Shown: positions 15,993 to 24,354 of the stretch, one piece after another
Layout of the letters: every line of letters begins with the position of its first letter
Position numbering within the stretch: the stretch's first letter is position 1
Source of the DNA: Neorhizobium huautlense
GTDB taxonomy: Bacteria > Pseudomonadota > Alphaproteobacteria > Rhizobiales > Rhizobiaceae
Direction of reading: 5' to 3'
Assembly: GCF_002968575.1 (NCBI RefSeq)
Contig: NZ_PVBM01000017.1
Span: 1-64,000 of the forward strand
DNA length: 64,000 nt
Notes under the pieces: generated by a model
The model's database searches: none
What the model saw: only the letters and a program-made list of their open reading frames with translations
What the model was told of the DNA's origin: nothing
Translations under genes and position numbers: made by a program

Positions 15993-16261
15993 CCTTCCGT
16001 GGCAGCAAAACAACCGCAGCGCAAAATGATTCAAAAATTGAAGTAATAAAGAAATAAAATACCGAAATTATACTTCGTAATAACCGATACTACCGAAACA
16101 ATGTACCAATAGTACTCATATTAGGAAATTTATTTCCCGAGATATGACATTTTAGTTCCAGGAAATGCTTGCCTCGTTCTTTGTTGCAGTGCAGTGTTCA
16201 GGCGCGAAATCGTCGCACCCGCGCCGAGGACGCAGAACACAAATCCGAAGAGGAGAGGCAG
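15993..16261 (+). promoter_or_regulatory. AT-rich promoter region of wgeA with operator copy
   Basis: This 269-base gap is much more AT-rich than its surroundings. At 16026-16046 lies a copy of the locus palindrome (left arm 7 of 9 matches, spacer AAA, right arm TTGAAGTAA 8 of 9). The 16 bases TTCAAAAATTGAAGTA at 16030-16045 are identical to the copy at 12661. A second half-site, ATACTTCGT, is at 16070-16078. The operator is about 216 bases before the wgeA ATG, so a long leader is expected. No gene is seen here. Confidence 0.65.
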
Positions 16262-16921
16262 ATGGCCACATTGGAAGGCGGAGCATACGACGATGCCCTG
16301 TTCGGCTCGCGCTTCAACGATTTCATTCGCGCCCATGCGGGCGATGATTTCGTGAGCGGCGGCAACGGGCACGACATCGTGTTCGGTGGTGAAGGTGACG
16401 ACCTGCTGTTCGGCGGAAAGGGACATGATTCCCTGTTCGGCGGCGAGGGCAGCGACTTGCTGAACGGTGAAGATGGAAACGACAACCTTGTCGGCGGCTG
16501 GGGGGATGACCTTCTGTACGGCGACAAGGGCAGCGATACCCTGCTTGGCGGACATGGCAACGACCTCCTGTCCGGCGGCAAGGGCGCCGACATCCTTTAT
16601 GGCGGCGATGGTGCCGACATCATCGATGGCGGCGCTGGCAACGACCTCCTGGTGGGCGGTGCCGGCCATGACGTCTTCGTCTTCGACGGCGGCGGCGGAA
16701 ATGACGTCATCCTCGACTTCAACGCCGGCGAGGATCTGCTGCAGATCTCGAAGGGCATCAATGGCCTCGACGTATCTTCGCCCGAAGACCTGGCCTCCCG
16801 TGTCACGCAGGTCGGCGGCAATGTCGTCGTGGACCTCGGCCATGGGGATACACTCACATTGGTCAATGTCGACGCCGACGACATCCATGCCAATCCTGAG
16901 AACTACTTCACCGTTCACTGA
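16262..16921 (+). CDS. wgeA: RTX-type calcium-binding secreted protein
   Basis: This 219-aa acidic protein carries twelve consecutive glycine-rich nonapeptides of the type GGxGxDxLx (about residues 33-140), which bind calcium and fold as a parallel beta-roll outside the cell. The C-terminal 80 residues without repeats are expected to hold the type I secretion signal. There is no N-terminal signal peptide. ATG 16262 has a strong AGGAGAGG ribosome binding site. It lies directly after the type I exporter genes and behind a palindromic operator, as wgeA (expE1) does in S. meliloti, whose product resembles NodO. A role in binding or organising the polysaccharide at the surface is inferred. Confidence 0.87.
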   Translation: MATLEGGAYDDALFGSRFNDFIRAHAGDDFVSGGNGHDIVFGGEGDDLLFGGKGHDSLFGGEGSDLLNGEDGNDNLVGGWGDDLLYGDKGSDTLLGGHGNDLLSGGKGADILYGGDGADIIDGGAGNDLLVGGAGHDVFVFDGGGGNDVILDFNAGEDLLQISKGINGLDVSSPEDLASRVTQVGGNVVVDLGHGDTLTLVNVDADDIHANPENYFTVH

Positions 16922-16923
16922 AT

Positions 16924-19239
16924 ATGATTTCTGCGCGCCCTGCCTCCTCCCGCGGGGCGCGCAACTCCGATCCAGAGGGGCAGCGTGTGACGTTCGACGA
17001 CTCGATAGACGCCACTGACGTTTTCAAAAGCGCAAAGATTTTCCGGCTCGGCGCTGACCTGGCCGTCCTGATCTGGGATATTCCCCCAACCCTTCCCAAC
17101 ACAAAATTCCTGCTCTCGATGGAGCCGTCGCCGGTACCGCTCGTCAGCATGATGCTGCCGCTCGGCGACGGAAGGCAACGCATGTTCTGGGCGATGAGAC
17201 CGGAAAAGCAACCGGTGAGCGTGGGCATTTGCACGGAACACGGCAGCACAGCCGAAACCTTGGTGATGCAGCCGGCGCGGATGCTCGCGCCCCTCGATGT
17301 GGAGGCGCTGTTCGACGATCTCGCGCCGGCTGCCCGCATCAAGTTTGTCAACAACCTGCTGACCGTGTGGCGAAGCGCCTTCCGCATCGCCGGCGACCAT
17401 CTTTTCCACATGGTGGTCGAAGACGCCCTTCATGCGCTCGTGCCCGAACCGCAGCCGGCCATCATCGTCTGCCAGGTTGCCCAGGGGCGCCATCTGATCG
17501 AGACGGCCATCAACCCGGATCTCGGCGACATCACGGCGATCTATGCGGTCGGCGCAGCTTCGATCACCCGCATCGCCGTAAGGCTTGTCCTCGGACGGAA
17601 CGGGAAAAACGGCCTGCAGCCATGCCATTTCATCGCGGAGGCGCCCTCTCCTTCCCCTCCGCTTCTGGTCGTGCTCCTGAGCAAGAACGGCACCGCCATC
17701 CGCCAGCTTGCGGACGGCAAGCCGCGCTATCCTAGTCTTCAGAGTTGGTGGGGCAAAAATCCTGAGGCGGTAGAGCTGCGCGAAATGATCGTCCGTCAGC
17801 TCGCCGCGTTGCCGGAAAGTGGTGCCGCCACCGCGATCGACCTTCAGGTGCGTTCGCCGCTGGCGTCAAGCCGGATCGCCAAGTCATCGATGCATCCCTC
17901 CGGCGAGGTCGATCTAGCTCTGACGCTCGACGGCGGTCTGCTGGCCGGCGGCTGGTTCCATGCGCCGTCATCGGCATTCGCCGGTATAGACTACGTCAGG
18001 GAGGACGGCACGGTCGTGCCGCTCGATGGCAACAGCTATGAATTTCCGGCATGGGCTCAGGGCAAGGATGAGAAGAGCAAGACCGATGTGACCGGTTTTG
18101 TTGCCTGGGTCCCGCTGTCGGAGTCGCCGGGGCCTCTCCTGCAGCCGCGGTTTCAGATGCGCCTTGCCTCGGGAGCAATCAGGCCGCTGATACCCACGCC
18201 GCAACCTTTCGAGCCTCCGGCACAACGGAACCATCTCCTGCGCGCCGTGCCGCCACAGCATGCGGTCGACGGTGCCTTCCGCACGATCCTCGCGCCTGCC
18301 CTGCAAGACATAGAGCGGCGGCTGGGCAGGACCATCGAGGTCGCCTGCACGAAGGACTACAGTCTGCCCAGGAGCGCGCCCCTCGTCTCCATCGTCGTGC
18401 CCCTCTACAAGGTTCTCGATTTCCTGCGTTTCCAGCTGTCGGGAATGGCCACGGATCCTTGGCTCGTGGCCAATGCGGAGGTCATCTATGTACTCGACTC
18501 GCCGGAGATCCAGGATGAGACGGAGCACCTGCTGGGCGGCCTGCACCTTCTGCACGGGTTGCCGATGAAGCTGGTGACCATGAATCACAACGGCGGTTAT
18601 GCGCGTGCCTGCAATGCGGGCGCACGTTTCGCACGCGGCGACATACTGGTCATGCTCAATTCGGATGTCGTTCCGAGCGCACCCGGCTGGCTTCAGGTGT
18701 TGTCGCGGGGGCTGCTGGAAAGGTGCAAACTGGGCGCCGTCGGCCCGAAACTGATCTTCGAAGACGGCTCGCTGCAGCATGCCGGCCTGTATTTCGGCCG
18801 GGACCAGCGCGGGATCTGGCTGAACCACCATTTCCACAAGGGCATGCCCGGCGACTATGCGCCGGCGCAGCATGCCCGCGAGGTTCCGGGCGTCACCGGG
18901 GCTTGCCTCGTCGCCCGCAGGGAGACCTACGAACGCGTTGGCGGCTTCACCGAGGACTATGTGATTGGCGACTACGAGGACAGCGATCTGTGCCTCAAGA
19001 TCCGCCGCCTCGGGCTGCGGATAGCCTATGAGCCGGCGGCCTGCCTGTATCATTTCGAGCGCCGTTCGATCCGCCGCAGCCAGGACTACATGCGTGGCGT
19101 TGCAAGCCAGTACAATTCATGGCTGCACACGCAGCGCTGGGAAGACGACATCACCGAGCTGATGGCTGGCCAATTCGGCAAGGACAATGACCGGCCCGTC
19201 GCCAAAGGTGTAAGAATCCGGGAAAGGAACGCAGCGTGA
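16924..19239 (+). CDS. wgeB: Large GT2 glycosyltransferase with N-terminal accessory region
   Basis: This protein of up to 771 aa has a C-terminal GT-A fold family 2 domain (about residues 480-740): PLVSIVVPLYKVLDFL, NHNGGYARACNAGARFARGD, the metal site in VMLNSDVVPSAPGW, then GVTGACLVARRETYERVGGF. The N-terminal 460 residues are of unknown function and include a GGLLAGGWFHAP segment shared with other proteins of this operon. It should add a sugar to the repeat unit in the cytoplasm. ATG 16924 has no ribosome binding site, whereas a GTG at 16987 follows AGAGGGG by seven bases, giving 750 aa, so the later start is plausible. By order it matches wgeB (expE2). It overlaps the next gene by GTGA. 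Confidence 0.82.
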   Translation: MISARPASSRGARNSDPEGQRVTFDDSIDATDVFKSAKIFRLGADLAVLIWDIPPTLPNTKFLLSMEPSPVPLVSMMLPLGDGRQRMFWAMRPEKQPVSVGICTEHGSTAETLVMQPARMLAPLDVEALFDDLAPAARIKFVNNLLTVWRSAFRIAGDHLFHMVVEDALHALVPEPQPAIIVCQVAQGRHLIETAINPDLGDITAIYAVGAASITRIAVRLVLGRNGKNGLQPCHFIAEAPSPSPPLLVVLLSKNGTAIRQLADGKPRYPSLQSWWGKNPEAVELREMIVRQLAALPESGAATAIDLQVRSPLASSRIAKSSMHPSGEVDLALTLDGGLLAGGWFHAPSSAFAGIDYVREDGTVVPLDGNSYEFPAWAQGKDEKSKTDVTGFVAWVPLSESPGPLLQPRFQMRLASGAIRPLIPTPQPFEPPAQRNHLLRAVPPQHAVDGAFRTILAPALQDIERRLGRTIEVACTKDYSLPRSAPLVSIVVPLYKVLDFLRFQLSGMATDPWLVANAEVIYVLDSPEIQDETEHLLGGLHLLHGLPMKLVTMNHNGGYARACNAGARFARGDILVMLNSDVVPSAPGWLQVLSRGLLERCKLGAVGPKLIFEDGSLQHAGLYFGRDQRGIWLNHHFHKGMPGDYAPAQHAREVPGVTGACLVARRETYERVGGFTEDYVIGDYEDSDLCLKIRRLGLRIAYEPAACLYHFERRSIRRSQDYMRGVASQYNSWLHTQRWEDDITELMAGQFGKDNDRPVAKGVRIRERNAA

Positions 19240-20075
19240 CCCAGGCAGCACTCCTGCGTTCCACGAAACCGGCCCGGCTGATCGATGAAGACCGTGTTCG
19301 CTGGTTGATCGAATCAGTTCGGGAAAATCGTTTCCTGCCGCAACCGGAATCCACCAACGTCTTCGTCGGGGACGGAGATTTCCGTGCGATAGGAGCAGAA
19401 TTTCTCGGCTACTTCATCCGCATCGGCGGCCTGCGCGAAGACAGCCGCGTGCTCGACATCGGATGCGGTATCGGCCGGATGGCCGTGCCGCTCACCCAAT
19501 ATCTCGATCCGCAGACGAGCCGCTACGATGGCATCGACCCGGTCGAAGGCGGTATCGGCTGGTGCCAGCGGACGATCACGCCCGCCTACCCCAATTTCGC
19601 GTTCCAGCGCCTGGACATCGCGCACGAACTCTACAATCCGAACGGCAAGATCAGCGGGAAGGCCTTGAGGCTTCCGTTTCCGGATCGTCATTTCGACTTC
19701 GTCATCATGACGTCCGTGGTCACTCATCTGCCGCCCGCGGAAATCCTTGTCTACCTCGCCGAAGTCCGCAGGGTCCTGTCGCCCGGCGGCCGCCTGTTCA
19801 TGACTGCCTTCGTGGTCGACCGGATCGCGGCGGCAAACGAACACGGGCGGCGCGATCCCCGCCTCGCTTTCCGCCGCTACGGCGAAAGCCCATGCTGGTT
19901 CGTGCCCAACCAGCCGCCGCTTGCCGCGGTCGGCTTCGAAGACGGCTTTCTGGACAGGGCACTCGAACGGGCGGGGTTCTCCGTCGCTCTGAAATCGCTC
20001 GGCCACTGGCGTGGCACCACCGCGGGCCACCATCAGGACTTCATCGTGGCAAAGCGCCGGGGAAATGGCCGATGA
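19236..20075 (+). CDS. wgeC: SAM-dependent methyltransferase
   Basis: This 279-aa class I methyltransferase has the SAM-binding motif VLDIGCGIGRMAVPL (near residue 74), an acidic residue after strand 2 (YDGIDPVEGGI), and a post-motif region FDFVIMTSVVTHLPP. It probably methylates a sugar hydroxyl or the polymer end; the target is not visible. The GTG start at 19236 overlaps the wgeB stop and follows a GGGAAAGGAA ribosome binding site. The gene ends overlapping the next glycosyltransferase start in ATGA. Position and family match wgeC (expE3) in S. meliloti. Confidence 0.84.
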   Translation: MTQAALLRSTKPARLIDEDRVRWLIESVRENRFLPQPESTNVFVGDGDFRAIGAEFLGYFIRIGGLREDSRVLDIGCGIGRMAVPLTQYLDPQTSRYDGIDPVEGGIGWCQRTITPAYPNFAFQRLDIAHELYNPNGKISGKALRLPFPDRHFDFVIMTSVVTHLPPAEILVYLAEVRRVLSPGGRLFMTAFVVDRIAAANEHGRRDPRLAFRRYGESPCWFVPNQPPLAAVGFEDGFLDRALERAGFSVALKSLGHWRGTTAGHHQDFIVAKRRGNGR

Positions 20076-21334
20076 GCAAGCGTATCCTGGTGGCCGCCCA
20101 CAACCATCCGTCCCTTCATCCCGGCGGGACGGAGATATTCGCTCACGACTTGTTTCGGGCCTACCAGCGCGAGGGGCACGAAGCCCTATTTCTCGGCGCC
20201 ACGAACCAGATCCATCGCGAGGCCAGACCGGGCACAAGCTTTCAGAGCATCGGTTCGGCGGGAGACGAGATCCTGCTGTGGTCGGGACACTTCGATCGCT
20301 TCTTCATGAGCCAGATTGATCTCTACGGTGTCGTACCGGACGTGACGGAACTGCTGCGCGATTTCCAGCCGGACGTGGTTCACCTCCATCACCTGCTGCT
20401 GCTCGGCGCTGAGTTCCCTCATATCGTCCGCCGCACCCTGACCGACTGCCGGATCGTCATGACGCTGCATGACTACTACCCGATCTGCCACCATGACGGC
20501 CTTATGGTGCGCACCGGCAGTAAGGAGCTTTGTTACCAGGCCAGCCCCGACCGCTGCCACGCCTGTTTCAAGGACATCCCGCTCGACCGCTTCGCGTTGC
20601 GCGAGCGCCATCTGAAGGCCCTCTTGAGCACCGTTGACCACTTCGTCTCGCCGAGCGCCTTCCTGAGGGACCGTTTCGTGCGGTGGGGACTGGAGGAAGA
20701 CAGGATCAGCGTCATTCCCAACGGCATCCCCGGTAGAAATGCCGGCGCGCACAGAGAACTGCTCCAGGGCGGAAAGCCGGTCTTCGGATATTTCGGAAAT
20801 CTCAATCCCTGGAAGGGGGTCACCGTTTTGCTCGACGCTGCGCGCCAGCTTCTGGCAGACGGCCTGGATTTCGAACTCCGCGTCCATGGCGGTGCGCCAT
20901 TCCAGAGCGAAGCCTTCGTCGATGAGATCAACCGGCGCTTTGCCGAAACGTCAGACTCCGTGCAGTCCCGAGGACCCTACCGACGAGAGGATATCGGTGA
21001 TCTCGTAGCCGCGGTCGACTGCACTATCGTTCCTTCCGTCTGGTGGGAGAACGCGCCACTCGTCATTCAGGAAGCCCAGGCTCAGGGCCGGCCGGTGATC
21101 GCCAGCAACATCGGGGGAATGGCTGAGATGGTCGAGCATGGCGTCAATGGCCTGACGGTCCCGCCCAACGATGCCCGGGCGCTCGCCGCGGCGATGCGGA
21201 GCATCGTGGAAGAGCCGGACCTGCTGCGCCGGTTCTCCGAAAATGCGCGCAGGCCCGACGACATCGACACGACCGCGCGCCGCTATCTCAAGTGGATGGA
21301 GACGGCACAGGTTCAGGCATGGGAGAGCGTATGA
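20072..21334 (+). CDS. wgeD: Family 4 glycosyltransferase
   Basis: This 420-aa GT-B fold enzyme begins MSKRILVAAHNHPSLHPGGT, the N-lobe glycine loop. Its C-lobe shows VFGYFGNLNPWKGVTVLLDAA and PSVWWENAPLVIQEAQAQGRPVIASNIGG, the family 4 EX7E motif. A Cys/His-rich insertion (CHHDGLM, then CYQASPDRCHACFKDIPLDRF) is shared in pattern with the GT4 enzyme encoded at 24351, so the two are paralogues. A longer frame upstream is a shadow of the methyltransferase gene; ATG 20072 overlaps its stop. By order it matches wgeD (expE4). Sugar specificity is unknown. Confidence 0.84.
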   Translation: MSKRILVAAHNHPSLHPGGTEIFAHDLFRAYQREGHEALFLGATNQIHREARPGTSFQSIGSAGDEILLWSGHFDRFFMSQIDLYGVVPDVTELLRDFQPDVVHLHHLLLLGAEFPHIVRRTLTDCRIVMTLHDYYPICHHDGLMVRTGSKELCYQASPDRCHACFKDIPLDRFALRERHLKALLSTVDHFVSPSAFLRDRFVRWGLEEDRISVIPNGIPGRNAGAHRELLQGGKPVFGYFGNLNPWKGVTVLLDAARQLLADGLDFELRVHGGAPFQSEAFVDEINRRFAETSDSVQSRGPYRREDIGDLVAAVDCTIVPSVWWENAPLVIQEAQAQGRPVIASNIGGMAEMVEHGVNGLTVPPNDARALAAAMRSIVEEPDLLRRFSENARRPDDIDTTARRYLKWMETAQVQAWESV

Positions 21335-22062
21335 CCAGTCCCGCAGAACGGCCGGATGTCGCATCCGAGCAGGACAACGCCAAGCCGATGAACGGTAGGG
21401 TGGATGCCGTCGACATGGGCAAGATCTTCGGCTGGGCCTTTGACCCGATGGCGCCGGATCAACGGTTGACCATTCGCGTCCTCCTCGACGGCAAGGTGAT
21501 TGCCGAGGCCATCGCTGACCGCAATCGCCCCGACTTGCGGCGCAACGGTATCGGCGACGGCAAACACGCGTTCGAAATCGCCCTGCCGGATCCCGTTCAG
21601 TCCCGGGCGAGCGACATCGTCGTCGTGGCGCGAAATGGAAGCGGTTCCGAACAGGCCCTGCGCGTTCCCCAGCCAAACGAGCAGGCGGCTGAGGCTCTGA
21701 TAGCCGCACCGCTGGCGAAAGTGCTCGACAAACTCGATCTCCTGATGGCGGCACAGCGGCAGTTGCAGGTCTCGCAGCGCTCACTGCAGCGCGCACCCGA
21801 AATCGATGCCGAGAAGACCGAGACCGCCGGCCTGACCGATGTCAACAACGCCATCGAAAGCCTCAAGGTGGATATCGGCCAAAGACTGAACGATCTCGAT
21901 GTCCACCTGATGCGGCTGGATGGGGTCGTCGCGGGGATGGAAAAGAACCTGACGGCATTGCGCAAGCGCGCCAATGGCGAACTGAAGCCCCTGCTGCTGC
22001 TGCTGTTCGTTCTCGTGGGATTTGCCGCTGGCGCCAGCCTTGTGCTGGCCGCCAGAATCTGA
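21331..22062 (+). CDS. wgeE: C-terminally membrane-anchored accessory protein
   Basis: This 243-aa protein has no catalytic motif that I recognise. Residues about 22-90 form a beta-rich module (GRVDAVDMGKIFGWAFDP, then LDGKVIAEAIADRNRPDL) resembling the GW-containing modules of the neighbouring glycosyltransferases. A helical, coiled-coil-prone region follows (about 120-215), and one membrane helix near the C-terminus (PLLLLLFVLVGFAAGASLVL) places the rest in the cytoplasm or periplasm as a tail-anchored protein. ATG 21331 overlaps the upstream stop. It could act as an assembly or chain-length partner for the glycosyltransferases (inference). By order it matches wgeE (expE5). Confidence 0.72.
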   Translation: MTSPAERPDVASEQDNAKPMNGRVDAVDMGKIFGWAFDPMAPDQRLTIRVLLDGKVIAEAIADRNRPDLRRNGIGDGKHAFEIALPDPVQSRASDIVVVARNGSGSEQALRVPQPNEQAAEALIAAPLAKVLDKLDLLMAAQRQLQVSQRSLQRAPEIDAEKTETAGLTDVNNAIESLKVDIGQRLNDLDVHLMRLDGVVAGMEKNLTALRKRANGELKPLLLLLFVLVGFAAGASLVLAARI

Positions 22063-22080
22063 CCGAGGGAGGATAACGGC

Positions 22081-24354
22081 GTGCTCGATACGGAACAATC
22101 GCCCGCGGCGACCACCAACTCTCCGGTCGCGAGTCCCCCAACCGTCAATCCCCAAACCCCCAATCCCACGCCCGCCAGATATGGAGCCGGCAGGGCAATG
22201 CGCTCCGGAAGGGTTATCGGTTGCCGCGTCGACGAAACGACCTTGCTGATCATTGGCCTCGGCCACGTCACGGCTCGTGATGTGGTGCTGGGTATCGGTG
22301 AAGATCAGGCCGTCACGCGAAGCTCTTTCGTCACGGAATGGCGGCTGGCCGCGTCCTCGCCGCGAGTCAGGCACGGGTTTGCGGCGCTCCTGACGGCTGG
22401 CGACATGGACTTGGCCATGACCACGATCCGGTTCGGAGAAGAGGAGACGGCGACACGCTACATCTTCTCGCCGCGCCTCGCCCCTGCCGAGGAAGCGGCC
22501 GCGCTTGTCGTGGAGTCCGCAGGCTCTCAGTCCGTCGCCGTCCTCAACCGGCTCCTGGACGCGCTGATGGCTGGAGATGTCGATCGCCGCAGACTTCAAA
22601 CAGTGACGGCGCTTTTGCGAGCCGCCCACGCCAGCGACGGTTTCATCGAGCTGATCGGCGAGAGCCATGATGGTGCGACGTTCCTGCAGGGCTGGAGCCG
22701 CGGCATGGCTCCAGGACATTGCCGGATGTCCGTGGTCGGCAACGTCACGCCGGTGGTCGCGGAATGCGGCATCGCCACCTTTCCCCGCCCGGACGCTCCC
22801 GATGGCGGGACCGGCTTCGTCTGCCTTGTCCGTGCCGACCAGGCGGGCCCCTCACCCGAGATCGAAGGCCTCGTCTTTCGAGGACGCGCCGGCTGGAGGT
22901 ATGCCGCCGTCCATTCCCGCAAGCGCATTGCAGGACCGCTGGAAACACCCGAACACATCCGCTCCATTCTGCTGCGGACTCACGGCGCGCCAGACCTGCT
23001 CCTGTCCCTGCGGGCAGCCGCCAACAGCTTCGAGGGCAAGGAGACCGTTTCCGGCCTGCCCTATCCCGTCCGAATGGGAATAGACAGCGCATTCGAAGCC
23101 GATGGAGGAAATCTCCTCGTCACCGGCTGGCTTTACGACCCCGACAGTCATATCGCAACGGTCAGACTGCGCCGCCACAATGCCGCGGTCCGCCTCGACG
23201 AACGCTGGACGCGTTTCGACCGCCCCGACGTTACCGACAGCTTCAAGGACCAGCAGGACTTCGCGCCGGGCCTGCTGAGCGAACAACTCCCCCATGGATT
23301 CATAACCCATGCGCAACTGCCGAGTGAAGATGCGGGTGCGCCGCTCTATTTCGAACTGACGCTGCACGATACGCGCCCCGCGTTTCTGCCGGTGAAGCTC
23401 ACGCGAGCTTCGGCGCGCCAGGCGGCATTGCGCCAGATCGGCTCCATCGACCCCGCAACCCCCGCGCTGCCGGCGATCGTCGATACGCAGATCGTCCCGT
23501 TCCTCAGACAATCCAGAGGATCGACACCGGTCATCGAGACGGTCCTGGATGCCGGCTCCTTCGACGAGGAGGCGAGCCCGCCGATCGTCATCGGGGCCGG
23601 GGAAAGCGATGAGGAGATCTTCCCGCTGCTCGCCCTGCTCGCGCTCGATCCGGAAACCCGGCGTGCGCCGATCGTCATCGCCATGCCGGCGGAGCGCTTT
23701 CGCAGGCAGAGTGCCCGCCTCAGGGAACTTGCGCGCTTCTATGGTCTCTCGGCCAGGCTGGTGTCGGCAAAGGGAACAGGCGACGTCTACGAAATGCTGG
23801 AAGCCGGCACGCAGGCCCTTTCCTGTGAAACCGTCGTCTCGCTTTCCGCCTCACTGATCCCACGCGAGGCGGGATGGTATGGCAAGCTGCTGGCCACCGC
23901 CGCGACGCTCAGGGGAAGCATCCTCTCGCCCGTCCTGGCCTACGAGGATTATTCCATCCGCTGGGCGGGATACTGGATCGATGACGGCAACAGCGATGAG
24001 CCGGTCGTGGGCCGCTATGCCGGCTACCCGCTCAAGGCCGTTACCGACATGAAGCCGACCCGGATTGCGGCCGCTTCGCTCGAGTGCTGCGCCATGCCGC
24101 GCGAAGCCCTGTCGCACGCGGGCGGCCTATCCGGCGGCTATCTGGGCGCGCAGGAAAAGGGACTCGATCTCGGCCTCCGCCTCAGCCGCTCCGGGTTTGA
24201 CGCCTACCTGCTGCCATCTGTGCAGATGTGGGGCAGCGACGACGCGCGCCATGGTATCAGCGCAACTATGTCGGCGTGTGTGGAAGAGATCGATCGAAAG
24301 ATCTTCAGGAGCCAGTGGTCGCCCATCCTCACCGCCGAAAAGAGGTCGGCATGA
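22081..24354 (+). CDS. wgeF: Glycosyltransferase-like protein lacking the DXD motif
   Basis: This 757-aa protein starts at GTG 22081 behind GGGAGGATAAC. The N-terminal half includes a module with GGNLLVTGWLYDPD near residue 345. The C-terminal part (about 500-740) resembles the GT-A family 2 domain of WgeB: VVSLSASLIPREAGW aligns with VMLNSDVVPSAPGW, then CCAMPREALSHAGGLSGGYLGAQEKGLDLGLRLSR as the acceptor-side segment. The acidic metal-binding residue present in WgeB is replaced here by Ser-Ala-Ser, so this domain is probably catalytically dead or uses another mechanism. A structural or regulatory partner role is inferred. By order it matches wgeF (expE6). Confidence 0.7.
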   Translation: MLDTEQSPAATTNSPVASPPTVNPQTPNPTPARYGAGRAMRSGRVIGCRVDETTLLIIGLGHVTARDVVLGIGEDQAVTRSSFVTEWRLAASSPRVRHGFAALLTAGDMDLAMTTIRFGEEETATRYIFSPRLAPAEEAAALVVESAGSQSVAVLNRLLDALMAGDVDRRRLQTVTALLRAAHASDGFIELIGESHDGATFLQGWSRGMAPGHCRMSVVGNVTPVVAECGIATFPRPDAPDGGTGFVCLVRADQAGPSPEIEGLVFRGRAGWRYAAVHSRKRIAGPLETPEHIRSILLRTHGAPDLLLSLRAAANSFEGKETVSGLPYPVRMGIDSAFEADGGNLLVTGWLYDPDSHIATVRLRRHNAAVRLDERWTRFDRPDVTDSFKDQQDFAPGLLSEQLPHGFITHAQLPSEDAGAPLYFELTLHDTRPAFLPVKLTRASARQAALRQIGSIDPATPALPAIVDTQIVPFLRQSRGSTPVIETVLDAGSFDEEASPPIVIGAGESDEEIFPLLALLALDPETRRAPIVIAMPAERFRRQSARLRELARFYGLSARLVSAKGTGDVYEMLEAGTQALSCETVVSLSASLIPREAGWYGKLLATAATLRGSILSPVLAYEDYSIRWAGYWIDDGNSDEPVVGRYAGYPLKAVTDMKPTRIAAASLECCAMPREALSHAGGLSGGYLGAQEKGLDLGLRLSRSGFDAYLLPSVQMWGSDDARHGISATMSACVEEIDRKIFRSQWSPILTAEKRSA

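Noticed and set aside
16262..16700. Glycine-rich tandem repeats considered as a DNA repeat array
   Set aside because: The periodicity of 27 bases is explained by the RTX nonapeptides of the encoded protein, not by a CRISPR or satellite; repeats differ at the DNA level.
17968..19053. 361-codon leftward open frame inside wgeB
   Set aside because: It is antisense to the GT2 domain of wgeB, which has intact motifs; no independent support.
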